Positions 49,556-62,923 of a stretch of DNA of 64,000 nucleotides are shown one piece after another (positions within the stretch are counted from its first letter, which is position 1; the number at the start of each line of letters is the position of its first letter). A model generated the notes under the pieces. The model had not been told where the DNA came from, ran no database searches, and worked only from the letters and a program-made list of their open reading frames with translations. Origin of the DNA: Colletotrichum lupini (taxonomy: Eukaryota > Ascomycota > Sordariomycetes > Glomerellales > Glomerellaceae); the NCBI RefSeq assembly GCF_023278565.1, contig NC_064672.1, positions 992,001 to 1,056,000 on the forward strand. Reading direction: 5' to 3'. The position numbers and the translations under genes are program-made.

Positions 49556-49969
49556 ATAAAATAAAGTATATCTTATTAATAACCTCGTTAGTAATTCGTA
49601 AGATTATAAATAAAAAGAGGGGAGAGGGTTTATCTTAAGCACACCTTTACTTATAAAACTATAATAAACTACTTATAGTATAGGGAATAGAAGTATCGTA
49701 TTTACGCTTTCTATTCTTTTAACTAACGAATCTTAGTAACCTTAAGGAATTATTCCCTTAATAAGTACTAAAGACTAGCTAAAAACGAATATAATAATAC
49801 TATATAAATACTCTATAAAGGCATAGCTCGGGCTAGTTAATATTATACTAAACTAACTTACTACGTACTATAAATAGTTTATACGAGATTATAAATATTA
49901 CTAACTTTTAATCCCTTAGATTAGATAAATAAGTAAATTATATATTATTTAATATACCTAGAATCCTCT
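49556..49969. other. RIP-degraded sequence, unassigned
   Basis: Downstream of the kinase-like relic on the minus strand; no motif seen. Confidence 0.4.
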
Positions 49970-52430
49970 ACTATATTACCGTCCCCCGAGAAGTACCCTA
50001 TCGTCTTAATCTTTATTTATATATTTTGTTACTAAGTTACTACCCTTTAGAGCCTTCCTCGTCTATTTGCGCTTATTTAGTATAAGTTACGTAAATAGGG
50101 AGTAATATAACTTTATAAACTACGCTCTTTTAAAGTCGATTAGTATAATACCCTTAACCTCCTTACTAAATAGTATATTTTCCCTCTTTATATTATAATA
50201 CTTAATACTTAGAGTACGGATTTTATATAATAACCGCGTTTTAATAGTTTCTAAGTTCTTAACTCTATAGTCCGTGCGCTTTATTTTATAAAGATCTTAT
50301 CCTCTTTATAATAAAAATATTATATATACTATATAAACTTAGTAGTTATAAAAATAGGTTCTATTAATCGTTTAAAAGTCGATAAATCCGAGGAAGACCG
50401 GTACGTAAACGCCCTAAATAGCTTATAAACGTTTATAAAACGCTACTTCGCGCTGAAGGTCCTTAATAAATACCTTTATTATACCCTTATTAATAAAAGT
50501 ATAGCTATATATAAATAAGCTTATTTTAAATAAGACTTTATAAGTACTACTTTATTATAAGGGCACGATCTTATAATCTAAGGACTACTCGAGCTATTTT
50601 AAAAAAAGCTTTAGAAATTTAATCTAGTTAATTAAATACTAAGGATTTATATATTATTAACTAAGGTAGTAGCCGCGGTTATTAATAGGCTTTTTATAAT
50701 AAAATAACTTATTTAGGTACGCGGAGTTAGTTATACCGCTTTTAATAAGCCCTAATAAGTACTTTTAAGTATAGTATAGCGTATATTTAAAATAGCTCTC
50801 TCTTTTATTTTTATTACCTTATAGCCGACGCGTTAGAACTTATTTATTATATTATATTACCTAACTACCTCAACTTACTTAGTTTTAAAAATCCTTTTTG
50901 CGTACTCGTTATTTTATAAAAATAGGTATATTTAGTACGTCGCGTCTCGGTTCTTTATTAAAAGATTTATTTAGGTCCCTTTTTATTTACTTTATCGTAC
51001 GCCCATCCCTTATAAGTCCTTACCTCTTTTTTTTAAAGTAAATAGGGAGATTTATTAACGTTTTTATATACGTTTAGTTCATAGCTTAGTAAGCTATTTA
51101 ATAAATACCTTTCTTTATTAGGGATTAATCGTAGCGTCGTCTCGAAGTCCTCCTCTTATATTTTTAACTTATTAATAGCTTAATACCGCTCTTTTTAGCT
51201 ATATAGCCGTCTCTTATTTAGTTTACTAAGGGCTATTAAATTAAAAACTAAGTATTAAGTAATTACTATACAGAGGTAGGTGTACTTAAGGTAAGCTTTT
51301 ATTTTTATAAAGGGCTTTATTAAATAGTATAATAATATCCCGGGCTCGTACTAGTCGATTCTTAAAAATACGATTACTTTATTTATTATTAATAAGCCGT
51401 ACTTAAGTCCGCCTTTTATTATATAATAATAAGTTTATATAATTATAGCTATAGTAAGCCTCTTTATATAATATTAAAATCGCGTATTTAAGTTAACTAA
51501 TATTAAGATCGTTTTATAATTAACTACTTCTTAATATATATTTATTAAGTAAAGACCGAGGTAGAGATATAGTATAATAAGTTTATATAATAGTTTATAT
51601 TTAGAAACGTAAAGTATCGATCGGCTATTTAAGTTATTATTAACGTTTTTAATTTAGTAAACGTAGATTTAATCGGCCCATAGTTATTAAAAATCGACTT
51701 TACGATCGTATAGTATAGAGGGGGGTATTAATAAGAGGTTACGTTCTATAACTTCTAAAGCTACGTTACTAAGCATATATAGGTAGTTCTTAAAAACGAT
51801 TCTATTACTCAAATCGAATATAGTCTTAACTTCTTTTACTTTCTTAAGCTCGTTTAAAATTACTCTAATAAAGTCCTTAATACTATTATATAAAAAGTAC
51901 TCGAGGGCCTTTTTATTAATAATCTTATACTTCGTAATTTTATTTTTTAGTTTAAAAAAAAACGATAGGGTCTCGAAATAGTATTTATTAATAAGGAAGG
52001 TATTATAAAAAATACTAAAAGCGATGCTCTATTAGTATAAGAAGTCGGAATATAGCCGTAAAATAATAAGATATAATTTATTATACGGATTTATAATAGA
52101 GCCCTTAGAAGTTAGTCTATAGTCTGTCTTAACTATAAAGTTAATAAAAACGAGGGAATAGTAAGTAGTAATATATTTATTAAGTAACGTATACTAGGTT
52201 TACTATTCTATAATATTAGCGCGTTCTCGTCTTTTATTAGTACGTTCTTTTTTTTATTATCGCTCTCTTTTTATTACTATAGCGCGTTCTCGTTCTTTTT
52301 TAGTACGTTTTTATTCTTTCTTAGCTCGTTCTTTTATTAATTATAAATACTTAGCTAGCTCCTTAGTATTTATTATCCTATTTATAATATCTATAATAAA
52401 TATAGTTAGTAAGGCGAAGGTTTAAAGAGT
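49970..52430 (-). pseudogene. fungal kinase-like gene relic, destroyed by RIP
   Basis: The minus strand reads, in order: an Arg/Glu/Lys-rich helical segment (about 52220-52335, RAKKE, KRTKKERERA); KALEYFLYNSIKDFI and KTIFDLSNRIVF; then at about 51250-51620 KYKLLYKLIILYLYLGLY and KYGLLIINKVIVFLRID. A segment after that contains EEDFETTLRLIPNKERY. A kinase-like lobe follows at about 50.1-50.7 kb. It has a catalytic-loop relic YYNIKRENILFS (about 50165-50200, family H-D-x-x-x-x-N) and ILIDFKRA (about 50123-50147, a DFE/DFG equivalent with Glu now Lys). This order matches a fungal family of unknown function with a coiled N-terminus, an EYKxPHKL domain and a C-terminal protein-kinase-like fold. 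I recall the family from fungal genomes, not from a search. All stops are TAA/TAG and no intact frame remains. Confidence 0.7.
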
Positions 52431-54429
52431 ATATTTAATAGACTATAGTACTAAAGAAATCCGATTAGCTAATAGGATATATCTTATTATATCGCTAAGT
52501 AACTGATTTAATAAAAAGCGTCGACTTATATACGCCCCGCGGGAAAGACCGTATAGAGTTCTATTAATATATAAACTATATTCCCTATCGATCCTACTTA
52601 ATTATATTATAGTCTTTTAGCCTTTTTAAATCTATTAGCTCCTCGCTAGTATGATATAAATAAAGGTATTTCTTTAGATTAGGCTATATAGTTATTAAAG
52701 ACCTTAAGATTACTATTATTTATTTTATAAAAACTCCGCTAGGGTAATTATACTAATTAATAGCTAGTATATTTTAGCGGATAATAGAGGAGAGGGTAGT
52801 CCATTTTACTAATAGTTTTAATAAGGATTCCTTATATATAGAGCTTATTAATAAGCGGACCGGGTCTATATCGATACCTCGGAATTAACTTTAAAGCAGT
52901 ATAAGACTAATAAAATATTTCGTTTAATATTAAAATAGGGTAGGGCGATTAGTCCTAATAGTCCTTTTTAAAAGCTAATTAAGTCTAAGGATTTGCGGGA
53001 GAGCTAATTAGAATAAAATATAAAAAAAAGGGCCCTAATTAGAAATAAGAGCTTAGTAACGTAAACTTTTCTTTTAATTATATATATACCCTTTTTAAAA
53101 TCGAACTAAAGCCTTTTTAATAATTTATTCTTAAATATAATAATATAAAACGATTAAGAAGTTTACTTTTCTAATCTAATTAATACTATTCTTTTTTATT
53201 TAGTTATAGTTTTATTAATTAAGACCGTATTAACCCGATTAAAAGAGGTATTTTATATTATCTTTATAAATATTACTTTTTGTTTTTAAAATACCGTACT
53301 ACGAGAGTCCCTTATACTTTATACGTTTTTAATAGTCTCCCTTTATAAAAATCCCTTTTTTATTAAATAAGAGAATAAGTAAGAGAAAGCCCGACTTAAT
53401 TAAAAATATTTAAATAATTAATTAGAGAAAACGGTATAATAATTAAAACGAATATAAGTAATAGGATTCTAATTTAAAAAAAGGTAACTAAATAATTAAA
53501 ATATAAAAATAAAAACGGGGGATATAATAGACCCCGAGAGGCGAACGAGATAAATAAATAAAAGAAAATGCGGATACTTAGGACCGGATTAGGCTTAAGT
53601 ACGAAATACTAGGATAATATAATAAAATAGATAATAAATTAAAATTAGGATTAATAAAGTACTTTAACGGGTATAACTAGTTATTTAACTAGACTACTCC
53701 CCGCTAATTAATATAGCCTAAAGACTTAATAATAAACTTATTTACAAACATAAATACGTCGGGCTAAGGGCGTTTATAAAACTAGCTTTTAACTAGACTT
53801 ATTAATAATTTCGATTAATATTATTATAAGCTTAATACGACGTTTAATTAAAACCTTAGTTATATATATAATAAGGATTAAGAAGAACGGCTTAAATTAT
53901 ATTAATTAGGATAATAGCTACGTTCTAGTTATTAAAACGGCTCCTCTCCTCCTTTTTTAAACTCTATTCAAAATAAATAAATTAATATAAGACTATTAAA
54001 ATTATAAATAGGATTAACGAATTATATTTTTAATAACCTCGGACCGTAAATATAAATAACTAATACGTTATTTTTATTACTATTAGCACCCTTTAGAACG
54101 TTTAATTATATAAACCTAACCCTTTTATTTTAAATAGATTATTTATTGAACTAGCTTTTATAGTTTATTAAAACTTATAAGTTACGGAGTTATTTAATAA
54201 TAAAAAAGCTACTTTTTTTAACGGATTTACTTGCTAGTTTAATTAAAAGAAAACTAATTATAGCTTAGGTTAGGATAAATATTTTAATTAATACCTTTTT
54301 AAGTACTATTACTATTTAGATCTAAACTACCGCGCCTTAAACTAAGGTTTTTACGATTTTTTAATTTAATTTAATAAAAAATAGAGGTTTTTATAAAATA
54401 CTATTCCTTAGTTAAGAGGGGATTATAGT
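52431..54429. other. RIP-degraded sequence, unassigned
   Basis: Between the kinase-like relic and the first gag motif of the plus-strand Gypsy element. The right part should contain the 5' LTR and leader of that element, but I found no matching copy downstream to define it. Confidence 0.4.
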
Positions 54430-57400
54430 TTTTAAAAGTGATAATATTGTAGACTTTTTAAAAAAGTTCGAGGACTAATACGAGATTAATAAGGTCCTAG
54501 ACCGATTTAAAAGTAAGCTTATTATATATATTATAAAAAAAACCTATTAAACTTTAATTCAAAACGTAATTAAAGGACTACCCTAGGCCTAAGCTAAGGA
54601 TTTCTTTTTATAAAAATATAAAAAATAGAATAATAACCGCTTTTTAAATAAAAAAGAGTAAATTAAAAAAGTTATTAAAAAGTTACTTATCTCGTTTTTT
54701 AACTTAAACTCTACCTAAGTACTATTTATTAAAATTAATAATATAATTACTCTTATTAAATAATAAGACTTCTATATTATAACTAATAAAAGCCTAATTA
54801 AAGCTATATATAAGCGGTTTTATGCTAATATTATAAAAGAAATAATAAAAGAAGTCGGGGTTATTTTAAATAGTTTTATTAAATTAACGATATATACGAA
54901 GTTTAAAATAGGACTTCTTAACGCAATTACGTATAAAAAGGAATATAGCCTACTTTTTATAAATAATTAAAGTTAACTTAAACCCTTACTACGACCCCCT
55001 ATTTTTTAAATATATAGTAATACTTAGTACTAGTATCTAAACTACTAATAATATTACTAGTTAGTAATAGAAGTTTAGGTTACCTAAGTAGTTATTAATA
55101 ATAACGATAATTCTAACTTAGTTAACGGGATAAATAAGCTAAAAGTTTATTAAAATAGCGTTTATTCTTAAGGCCCTATTCGTATATTTAATATAAGTAC
55201 TACGCGTCCTAATTAGCTCCTAATTATAAGACCTAAAGATCGTTATTAATATTATTAGAGTTAATACTACCGAATTATTAAGGATTATAATTAATATACT
55301 CTTAATAAGGATACCTATTTTATTATTTTAGCTTAAGGAACTTAGTACTACGAAAAGCGTAACGGGTATAAGCTTATAAATAATATCTTTTTTATTATAA
55401 TTAAAAATAAAAAAAAGCGTACGATTACGAATTACGTTACTCTCCTTTTTTACGTAATAAATATATTAACTAAAGAAAATACTAAGCTTTTAACTAAAAA
55501 GATTCTAAATTATTAAATCGGACTACTTTAATAAACTATATTTATACTCCCTTTTATTATTTTTATAAATATAGTTAGATACGTTTACGTAGTACGACCT
55601 GATTTAGGCTATTATAACTAAGCGGACGTTTATATTATTTATAAAAAAAGACCCCCTAAAAATCGTACCTTAATAAGTAAATTATATTTTAAAAGGACGT
55701 ACGGTATTAATAGCCTAAACTAGCTTTTATAATTTAAAAAAAAGACAGTTTCTTTTTCTAAACAAAAAAGAGAAATTATAAAAATCGTTAATAATAACGA
55801 AGTTTTTAAAATAATAAAGAACGTAACTCTTAGATCTACCTCTAGGCCTTAGTTTATTAAAGTCCTAATTAGTACCCCTAATACCGGTACTTAAAGAACT
55901 TAAGAGCCTCTTTTTTATAGAATTTAGAAAACGATAACTATAAATTAGCCCTACGACTTTAACCTTAAGGTTAAGGTTAGAAAGTTAATAAAAAAGAGGC
56001 TTAAGGCCCCGATTTCGCTATTTATAAACCTCTTATAAAAAGTTATATTAGAATATATTATAATAATAATAACTTTAATACGTAATTAAGGGTATTTTAA
56101 TATTAATAAAATCTTATTAAAAGCTCTAAGATCCTTAGCTAACTTAATAGAAAATAGATAATAATAAAAAGATATCGAAGATCTTTTTAATAAATATAAT
56201 AAGAACTTCTTTTTAAAGCCGAGCTATATAGCTAAAATTAATAAAGTTAGAAGTACTAATCCGATTTCTAAGTTTTTAACTTCTATAATTTTAAACGCCT
56301 ATTTATAATTAAAAATCTAAATATTTAGTATAGATTAGGATAATAAGAGTTCGACGATTATTACGATCTTAGATATTAAAGTATAAGTTAATATCCTTTT
56401 GAAATAATACGTTAAAAAAGCCGGTATTTTTTATATAATAACGAAACTCTAGATATAGACGTTTAAGTACGATCTAGCTAGCTAAATAACTTTCGACGGC
56501 TTTTGTTTTATAAATATATAAATTGATAAGTTTAACGTAATTACTTATTTTTTTATTAAAAACGAGCGAGAGACCTCCGATCCGTTATTACTAGGTCTTT
56601 TATTTATATAAAATATTAAGCTATTTTTTAAATATAATAGGTTAATAATTACTACTCTAATTTATATTAAAAACGCGAGGCTAAGGATCCCCGTAAGAAT
56701 AATTAGAATAAATAGTTTTTAAAATATAAAGGATATTTTATATTATTTTAAGTAATACGTAGAGGAAGTCTTTAGATTAGAAAACTAAATATTAATAATA
56801 TAACTAGGAATACTATTAGTTTTAATAACCCCTATCCGGAATCCGAACTAAAAAAAAACGAGCGTATTATAATAGTCCTAAACTAAGACTAAGCTAACTA
56901 AATTATAATTATAATCGCGCTCTATACGATCTAGCTTTAGATTATATAAATTAGAAGAGTAATAGTAACTACTCGTAATAAGGCTAAAAATAAGCTAAAT
57001 AGAATAGCTAATTAAGACGATTTACGTCTCTTAACGAAAATACCTACTTTTTAATAAGAGGAGTTATATATTAAATAATAAATTAAAACACTAAGATGAA
57101 AAACGTTAAAATTATATAAGGTAACTAAGAAAGTTTTTTATAAGATTCCCCGCGCTATTAAAGCTAATATAATATATATATAAAAAAATAAAAAGTCTAA
57201 TTAGTTAATAATACGCCTTTTAATAGATCGATACTTAATGATAATCTTTATTAAAAACTTAAAAAGCTTAAAGAAGTTAAAAATAAGCTATAAGACTAAT
57301 CGGGCCCCTATAAAAATATTATTATACTTAAGTTCTTAAATATAGAACTAGGCTCTAGATTAACGAACGATCGACTCTAAGCTATTATTAAGGATTATAA

Positions 57401-60360
57401 CTATTTTTTATTTTATAAATAAGATCTTTTTAAATAAATATTCTTTAATTAAGAAAAAGCGCTAGTATAGGACTTTTTTAAATACGGCCGCTTTAACCTT
57501 ATAATTACGTTATTATAATTAATTAAGACTATACTTTATAAAACTTAGTAAGTAAAAAGCATCCCTATTCTAAAAGCTCTATTATTAAAAGCTTTCGAAG
57601 TAATCTAAGAACGTATTACCTAAAGTATTATTAAAAAAAACTATACTACGTATTAAAACCTCTAGTTTTTAATAATAAAAAAGGATAGCGGTCTTTAGTT
57701 AATTAACTTAGTAACTAAAGTTAATACTATTACTTTTTAAAACGCTTAGTAACTACTTAATACCGACGGGTTTTTAAAAGAATTTATTATAAATTAGCTT
57801 ATTTCCTTTTTAAATTTCTTTTTTAATTACGATTAAATCTCTTTAAATAAAAAGAGCTACGATTTAACGACCTTTTTAACTCTACTCGGGCTATATAAAT
57901 ACTATACCCTCCTATAAAGAGTAATAAATTTAATAACTTAGTTCTATTAAATTATAACCCGTATTCTCTATAACTTAATTTTAAAATATTATAGCGCTTT
58001 TATTAATAATATCGTAATTAAAGGCCCGTAATCCCGCTATAATAATAAATATCTAACTAACTATCCTAGGATCTAGCGATTCGTTTATAAGTACTTTTAA
58101 AATATTAATTAGGTCTTAGTTAATATCGAGCTAGCTAGCTATACTATTTTTAGAGCGAAGTTATAATAAGACTAGTTATTTATAGTTATTATAAGCTACT
58201 TCTATAATATAAAAAGGAGACGGCCTAATTAAGCTAAAGTCCTTAAGATCCTTAAATAAATAAAATACTCGAACGTCTTAGAAGTTAGATCGTTTCTTAG
58301 TACTATTACTTTTTACTATTACTAAATTAAGTATTTTTCTTTTATAATGGTACTATTATACTCCTTACTTAGTAAGAATTAATCTTTTAAATAGGGAGCG
58401 CTATAAATCGAGGTTATAAAAACGTTTAAAAAGGTAATTATTACTATTTCTATTTTAGTTTTATTAAACTATAGCGCCGAGGCCGGGCGGATTATTTTTA
58501 TAATAAACGCTAATATTAAAAAATAAGGTAATATACTTAGTTAAATTATTAATAATAAGCGTATTATTACTTAATATGAGAGCGGGATATAGCGCGGGTT
58601 AGAACTTAATTATAACTTTAATAAGCTCGAAATACGAAGCGTTTTAATAAGCCTAAAGCGTCTTCGTAACTATTTATTTAGGATTAACTTTTTATTAAAA
58701 ACCGACGCCTAGGTCCTAGTTACTTAGATTAATAATATAATAAATAACTTATTATTAGTAATAATAACGCGCTAGCTCTCTTAGATTAGACTTTTTAATT
58801 TTAAAATTAAGTATGTTAATAAGAAAAAGAATATTATAGTAGATAGCCTTTTAAAAAAAACCCCTAGCTAATTTAACCTAGTTAAAGTAAAACTTAATAA
58901 AGATATTAAGGACTTTATTAACGCATAAGTTCTATAAATACGCGTTATAAAGAACTTTTTTTTCGTAGCGTATAGCTATAGTAACGCTATTATTAATTAA
59001 GTATAAGAAATAAATATTCTAATTAATATACTAATACTAAATAAATAATAATTAGATTTCTTAAAATAAATTACTTATTTGTTTCTTACTCTAAAAAGGC
59101 TAGCGGGTATATACTTTAATTAGTTTAAACGTTTTAAATAAATAGTAACGTAATTTATTATATAAAATAAACTTTTATTTTAATAGGGGACGAAAACTTA
59201 CTTTTAACCTACTTAAGTAATGAATAATAAGCATTATTAAATAGACCTAATTAACGAAGTATATAATAAATCTAGGTATAGGGGACGAGAAGCTACTTAG
59301 TTTTATTTTATAAAACGATATTATTAATTAAGAATATACGCTTAAGCCCGGGAGCTAATTACGACTTACGAAGCTTATTAAAAAGCTAAATTACGACGCT
59401 TCGACGACCCCTATATATCGACGGTCCCGATTTACGAACCTTTTTTTAAGGTCTATTTAAATATTTAATATATAAGTAAATAAAGAATTATTAAGGCGCG
59501 TTATAAGTTTACGGGGTACTTAGAAGTACGGATTATAACGCACGCTATATTAAAAAATATTATAAAGTTTATTTAAGAAAATATTATTTATTATTATAAG
59601 ATCTATAGTACCCTAATTATTAACGGGGGATAAGAGAATATAAGTATTATTACTTAGCTTAATTAATATTACGGTATTTAATAAAAGGTTATATTAGTTT
59701 ATAACCCTCGCACTAACGGGCTTTTTAAAAAGGGTTACTAACTTATTACGCATATACTTCGTATTTAGTTAAATTAGGGAAAAGAAAATATTAAACCTAT
59801 ACTTATTACGGCCCTTTTTATAAATAAAATAAATATTAGAATATCGTTAAGTTATACGCCGTTCTATTTTATTTATAATTATTATATAACGACCCCGATT
59901 AAAAAGGAAATAGTAACTTAGAGGGTACTTAATTAAGAAAATATATATATAATAAATTAAGAAGTCTAGGCCTAATTACGAGCTTTTACTTCCCTAGTAA
60001 ACGACTAAGAAGTTATAATTAATAAAATTACTTAATATCGAGCCTAAACCCGTAACTAGTTTAACTCCTCGCACTCTTTTTAATTAATAAAGTTATAGCC
60101 TAGCAATTTAGTTCTTATTTTTAATATTTAATAAAAAATGAATATATCGACTTTTAAAAAGCTCGATTATTATTAATAAGGACCTTTTTATATTTACTTA
60201 ACTACTCCGAACGGATTATCGTATTAACTAAAGACGCTTATTAATAACCTAATTATAAGGGCTACTTATATTAATAATTAGCTTAAAAAGTTCCTAAAGT
60301 CTTTAAAAAGCCTTTACTTATTACTTAATAAGTTTAATTTTTATAATAACTTTATTTCTA
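54430..60360 (+). mobile_element. RIP-degraded Ty3/Gypsy element, plus strand, gag to integrase
   Basis: gag begins near 54430 with a SDNIVDFLKKFED motif. A damaged zinc-knuckle region lies near 55240-55330. A retropepsin-like segment (TILDIKVQVNIL, Asp kept) lies near 56360-56400. The reverse transcriptase runs about 57640-58330: FLIIKKDSGL, then KKSYDLTTFLTLLGLYKYYT, and FINNIVIKGP at about 57995-58025 (YLDD-type aspartates turned to Asn). RNase H and the RT-connection are at about 58330-58800 with LNYSAEAGRIIFIINA, and integrase at about 59450-60350 with YNPRTNGLFKKGY. These match a widespread fungal Gypsy lineage. LTRs were not identified. A PPT-like purine tract followed by TGTCGTAACGAG at about 61735-61773 is a candidate 3' LTR start. 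Confidence 0.82.
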
Positions 60361-62717
60361 ACTTAGCTAACCTTTTATTTTTATAAAATAATATAATTAA
60401 AACCGCGATCCTATCTCTCGACTATAATAATAGTATAATAGACTTTAGGGACAAGGATGCTCTACTATTTACTAAGTAAACCCGATTATAAATAAAAGCC
60501 TCTTAAGAGGGGTAAATTACCCCTTATTACTACCAAATCTTTAGTATAAACTACGAGTTTTATTTATTAAATATTTAATTTATAGGGATATTACCGAATC
60601 TTATTAATTTTTTAATTATCTTTTTACTTAGATCTAAAATAAAAATATAAGGGGACGATAAGAGGGGAATAATTATTTTTTAGCTATTATAATTAAAAAC
60701 CCGACGACCTTATTTATTAACTATATAATTATATTAAAAAACCCTATCCCTCCCTTTAAGTATCTAAGCCGAGTTCCTTATTTAATCGAGCCTACTTAGT
60801 ATTTAGCTTAGCTTATATAGCCTCTTACTCTACTTATTTTATTTTAATATATTAATAACCCTTACGAATTACGAATACGTAGTCTTTAGTAGGGTACGTT
60901 AGACGGGCGCTTTTAAGAACGCAATCGTACTTATCCTCCTCGGCCTTAGTTTTATTAATATAATTAGAAACTATATAGACCGAAGTCTTAACTTTTTTAA
61001 TATTAATTAGGATTAAAAACGCTACCCTATTATTACTTATTATATAACGATAATAATAGCTTTACTTAGGGTCGGCCCTAGACTATTTAATATTTTACTA
61101 ATCGTAGCTCTTTTTAAAATAGTATTTCTTATCCTTAAAATATATATAATTATTATATTAATTATTAAAATAATCTAATAAAGAAACGTATTTAAAATAG
61201 GGGACTATTTTTCTAACTAGCTTATTAATATTAGAACCGATATATTTCTAAGAAGACCGCGCGTAATAGTTATAAAATATAATATTCCAAACGCTATAAG
61301 CCTAAAGAATTAAGAAATTAAAAATAGGGGTTCGCTCGCCTAATTATTAAAATAGAGGGCCGAAGGGACTAGCGTAGTTATAACTAATAAAAACCTAATA
61401 GCTCTATAAAAACGATCTACCCACAATACCCCGTTTATAAACGTACTTCTTAACGACGTTCTAATTCATAATTAATTACTCAAACTTCTAAGCTATTTAT
61501 CTTTTAATATACTTATTAACCTAAGGATTTACGATATAAAATTCGGTATAAAGCTCTCTAGTTAATCTAAAAAAAGTTAATTAATTAGTAGTTTTAAAGA
61601 TCTAAGAAAAAAGAACGTTAGATTAGGATAGAAATTAAAAAGATTAAATAAAGTAATACTTATTATAATTTATTTTTCGCTAACCTCTCGGAACTTATAG
61701 CCCTAAGTCTTTAGGGAATTAACTTTTTTAAAAGTAAAAGAGGAATATTACTAAGGACGGATGTCGTAACGAGTAGTTTTAATAATTTAATACGCGTTAT
61801 TAATAGCCGAAATATTAATTATAATAAGTAAATAAATTATATTATTAAAGGAGGAAAAGAAACTAAGTAAAAAAAGATAGTTATAATTAAAAAGCTATTA
61901 TTAAAAAATAAAATAAAAAGGGATTAAAAGGATTAGGAGAAGGCCTTTATATACCCCTCCTTAGATCCGGGGTATTAAAAAAGAAAGTACTATAGGCCTC
62001 TTAACTAATCGACGCTAAATTATAACTATTATATAAAGAGAGAAAGAAGTAAATTATAAAATTAGGGCCTTCTTATTATTTATATGTTAGTACTTTCTTT
62101 TTTAATTAATAAAGGCCGCCTTGCGATTAGTATAAAAGGGTAGCTTTTTACTTAGCTACTTAACTTTTTTTTTCTCTCTCCTTAACTACTATTATTATTA
62201 TTAAGTAGCCGTTTTTAACTTAAATATTTTTTAGCTTTCTTTTATACTTTTAGACCTAAGTTATTACTTCCCTATAATTATTACTAATTAAACCCCCTCT
62301 AATTTTTATTTTCTAATCTATTATATAAATACTAACCTAGCTATTTATAATAACCTCCCCTCTTTTTATCTTTCTTTTTAAGCTAAATAATAAAAAGGAC
62401 GTAGCGCGAATTTAGGGTCTAATTATAATAAAAAACCTTAAAGAGGATATTAAATACTAATTAAGAAAGTAAAATCTAAATAAATATATTACTTTTAATA
62501 AGACTAACCCTAGGATTATAACGAATACTAAGAACTTTTAGTTTATTAATTTTAATACGAACTATTAATATAAAGCGCATACTAATTACTACTTAAGCCT
62601 AGTACTTAAACGAACTAATTTCTCTTAAGGAATTTTAACCCTTCGTAAATTCGACTTTTTTAATTAGCTCGGTATAAGGGACGTACTTCTTTTTCTTAAT
62701 TAGCGCCCCGAGGCTTT
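60361..62717. other. RIP-degraded sequence after integrase, unassigned
   Basis: Contains two purine-rich tracts (about 60650-60685 and 61730-61760), either of which could be the polypurine tract of the upstream Gypsy element. The second is followed by TGTCGTAACGAG at 61762, a plausible LTR start. No second copy was found to confirm an LTR. Confidence 0.4.
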
Positions 62718-62923
62718 TGTTACGGCAGTGGGCCCCGTGGCTCAGCCTCAGGCTGCGAGGCTAAGCTCTTAGTAGTTACGTAACGAGCTAGACCGCTAGG
62801 CCCAAAGGGCTAGCTCGCCAGCTTCTACCTACTATTTTATTTTTTCCCTCTTTACGTTAAGTCTTTAGTTAATTAGGTTAATATAGTAGCGTTCCGACCT
62901 ACCTTAAGTTCCCTTTCGTAACA
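62718..62923 (+). repeat. 206-bp LTR, 5' LTR of a Gypsy element leaving the window
   Basis: Bounded by the inverted ends TGTTACG and CGTAACA. The first ~115 bases are GC-rich and keep CpA and TpG, unlike the sequence around them. Within it, AGCCTCAGGCT is a near-perfect palindrome. The flanking five bases differ (GCTTT left, CTACT right), so this is not a solo LTR with a duplication. A gag frame follows on the plus strand, so it is most simply a 5' LTR. Confidence 0.7.
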
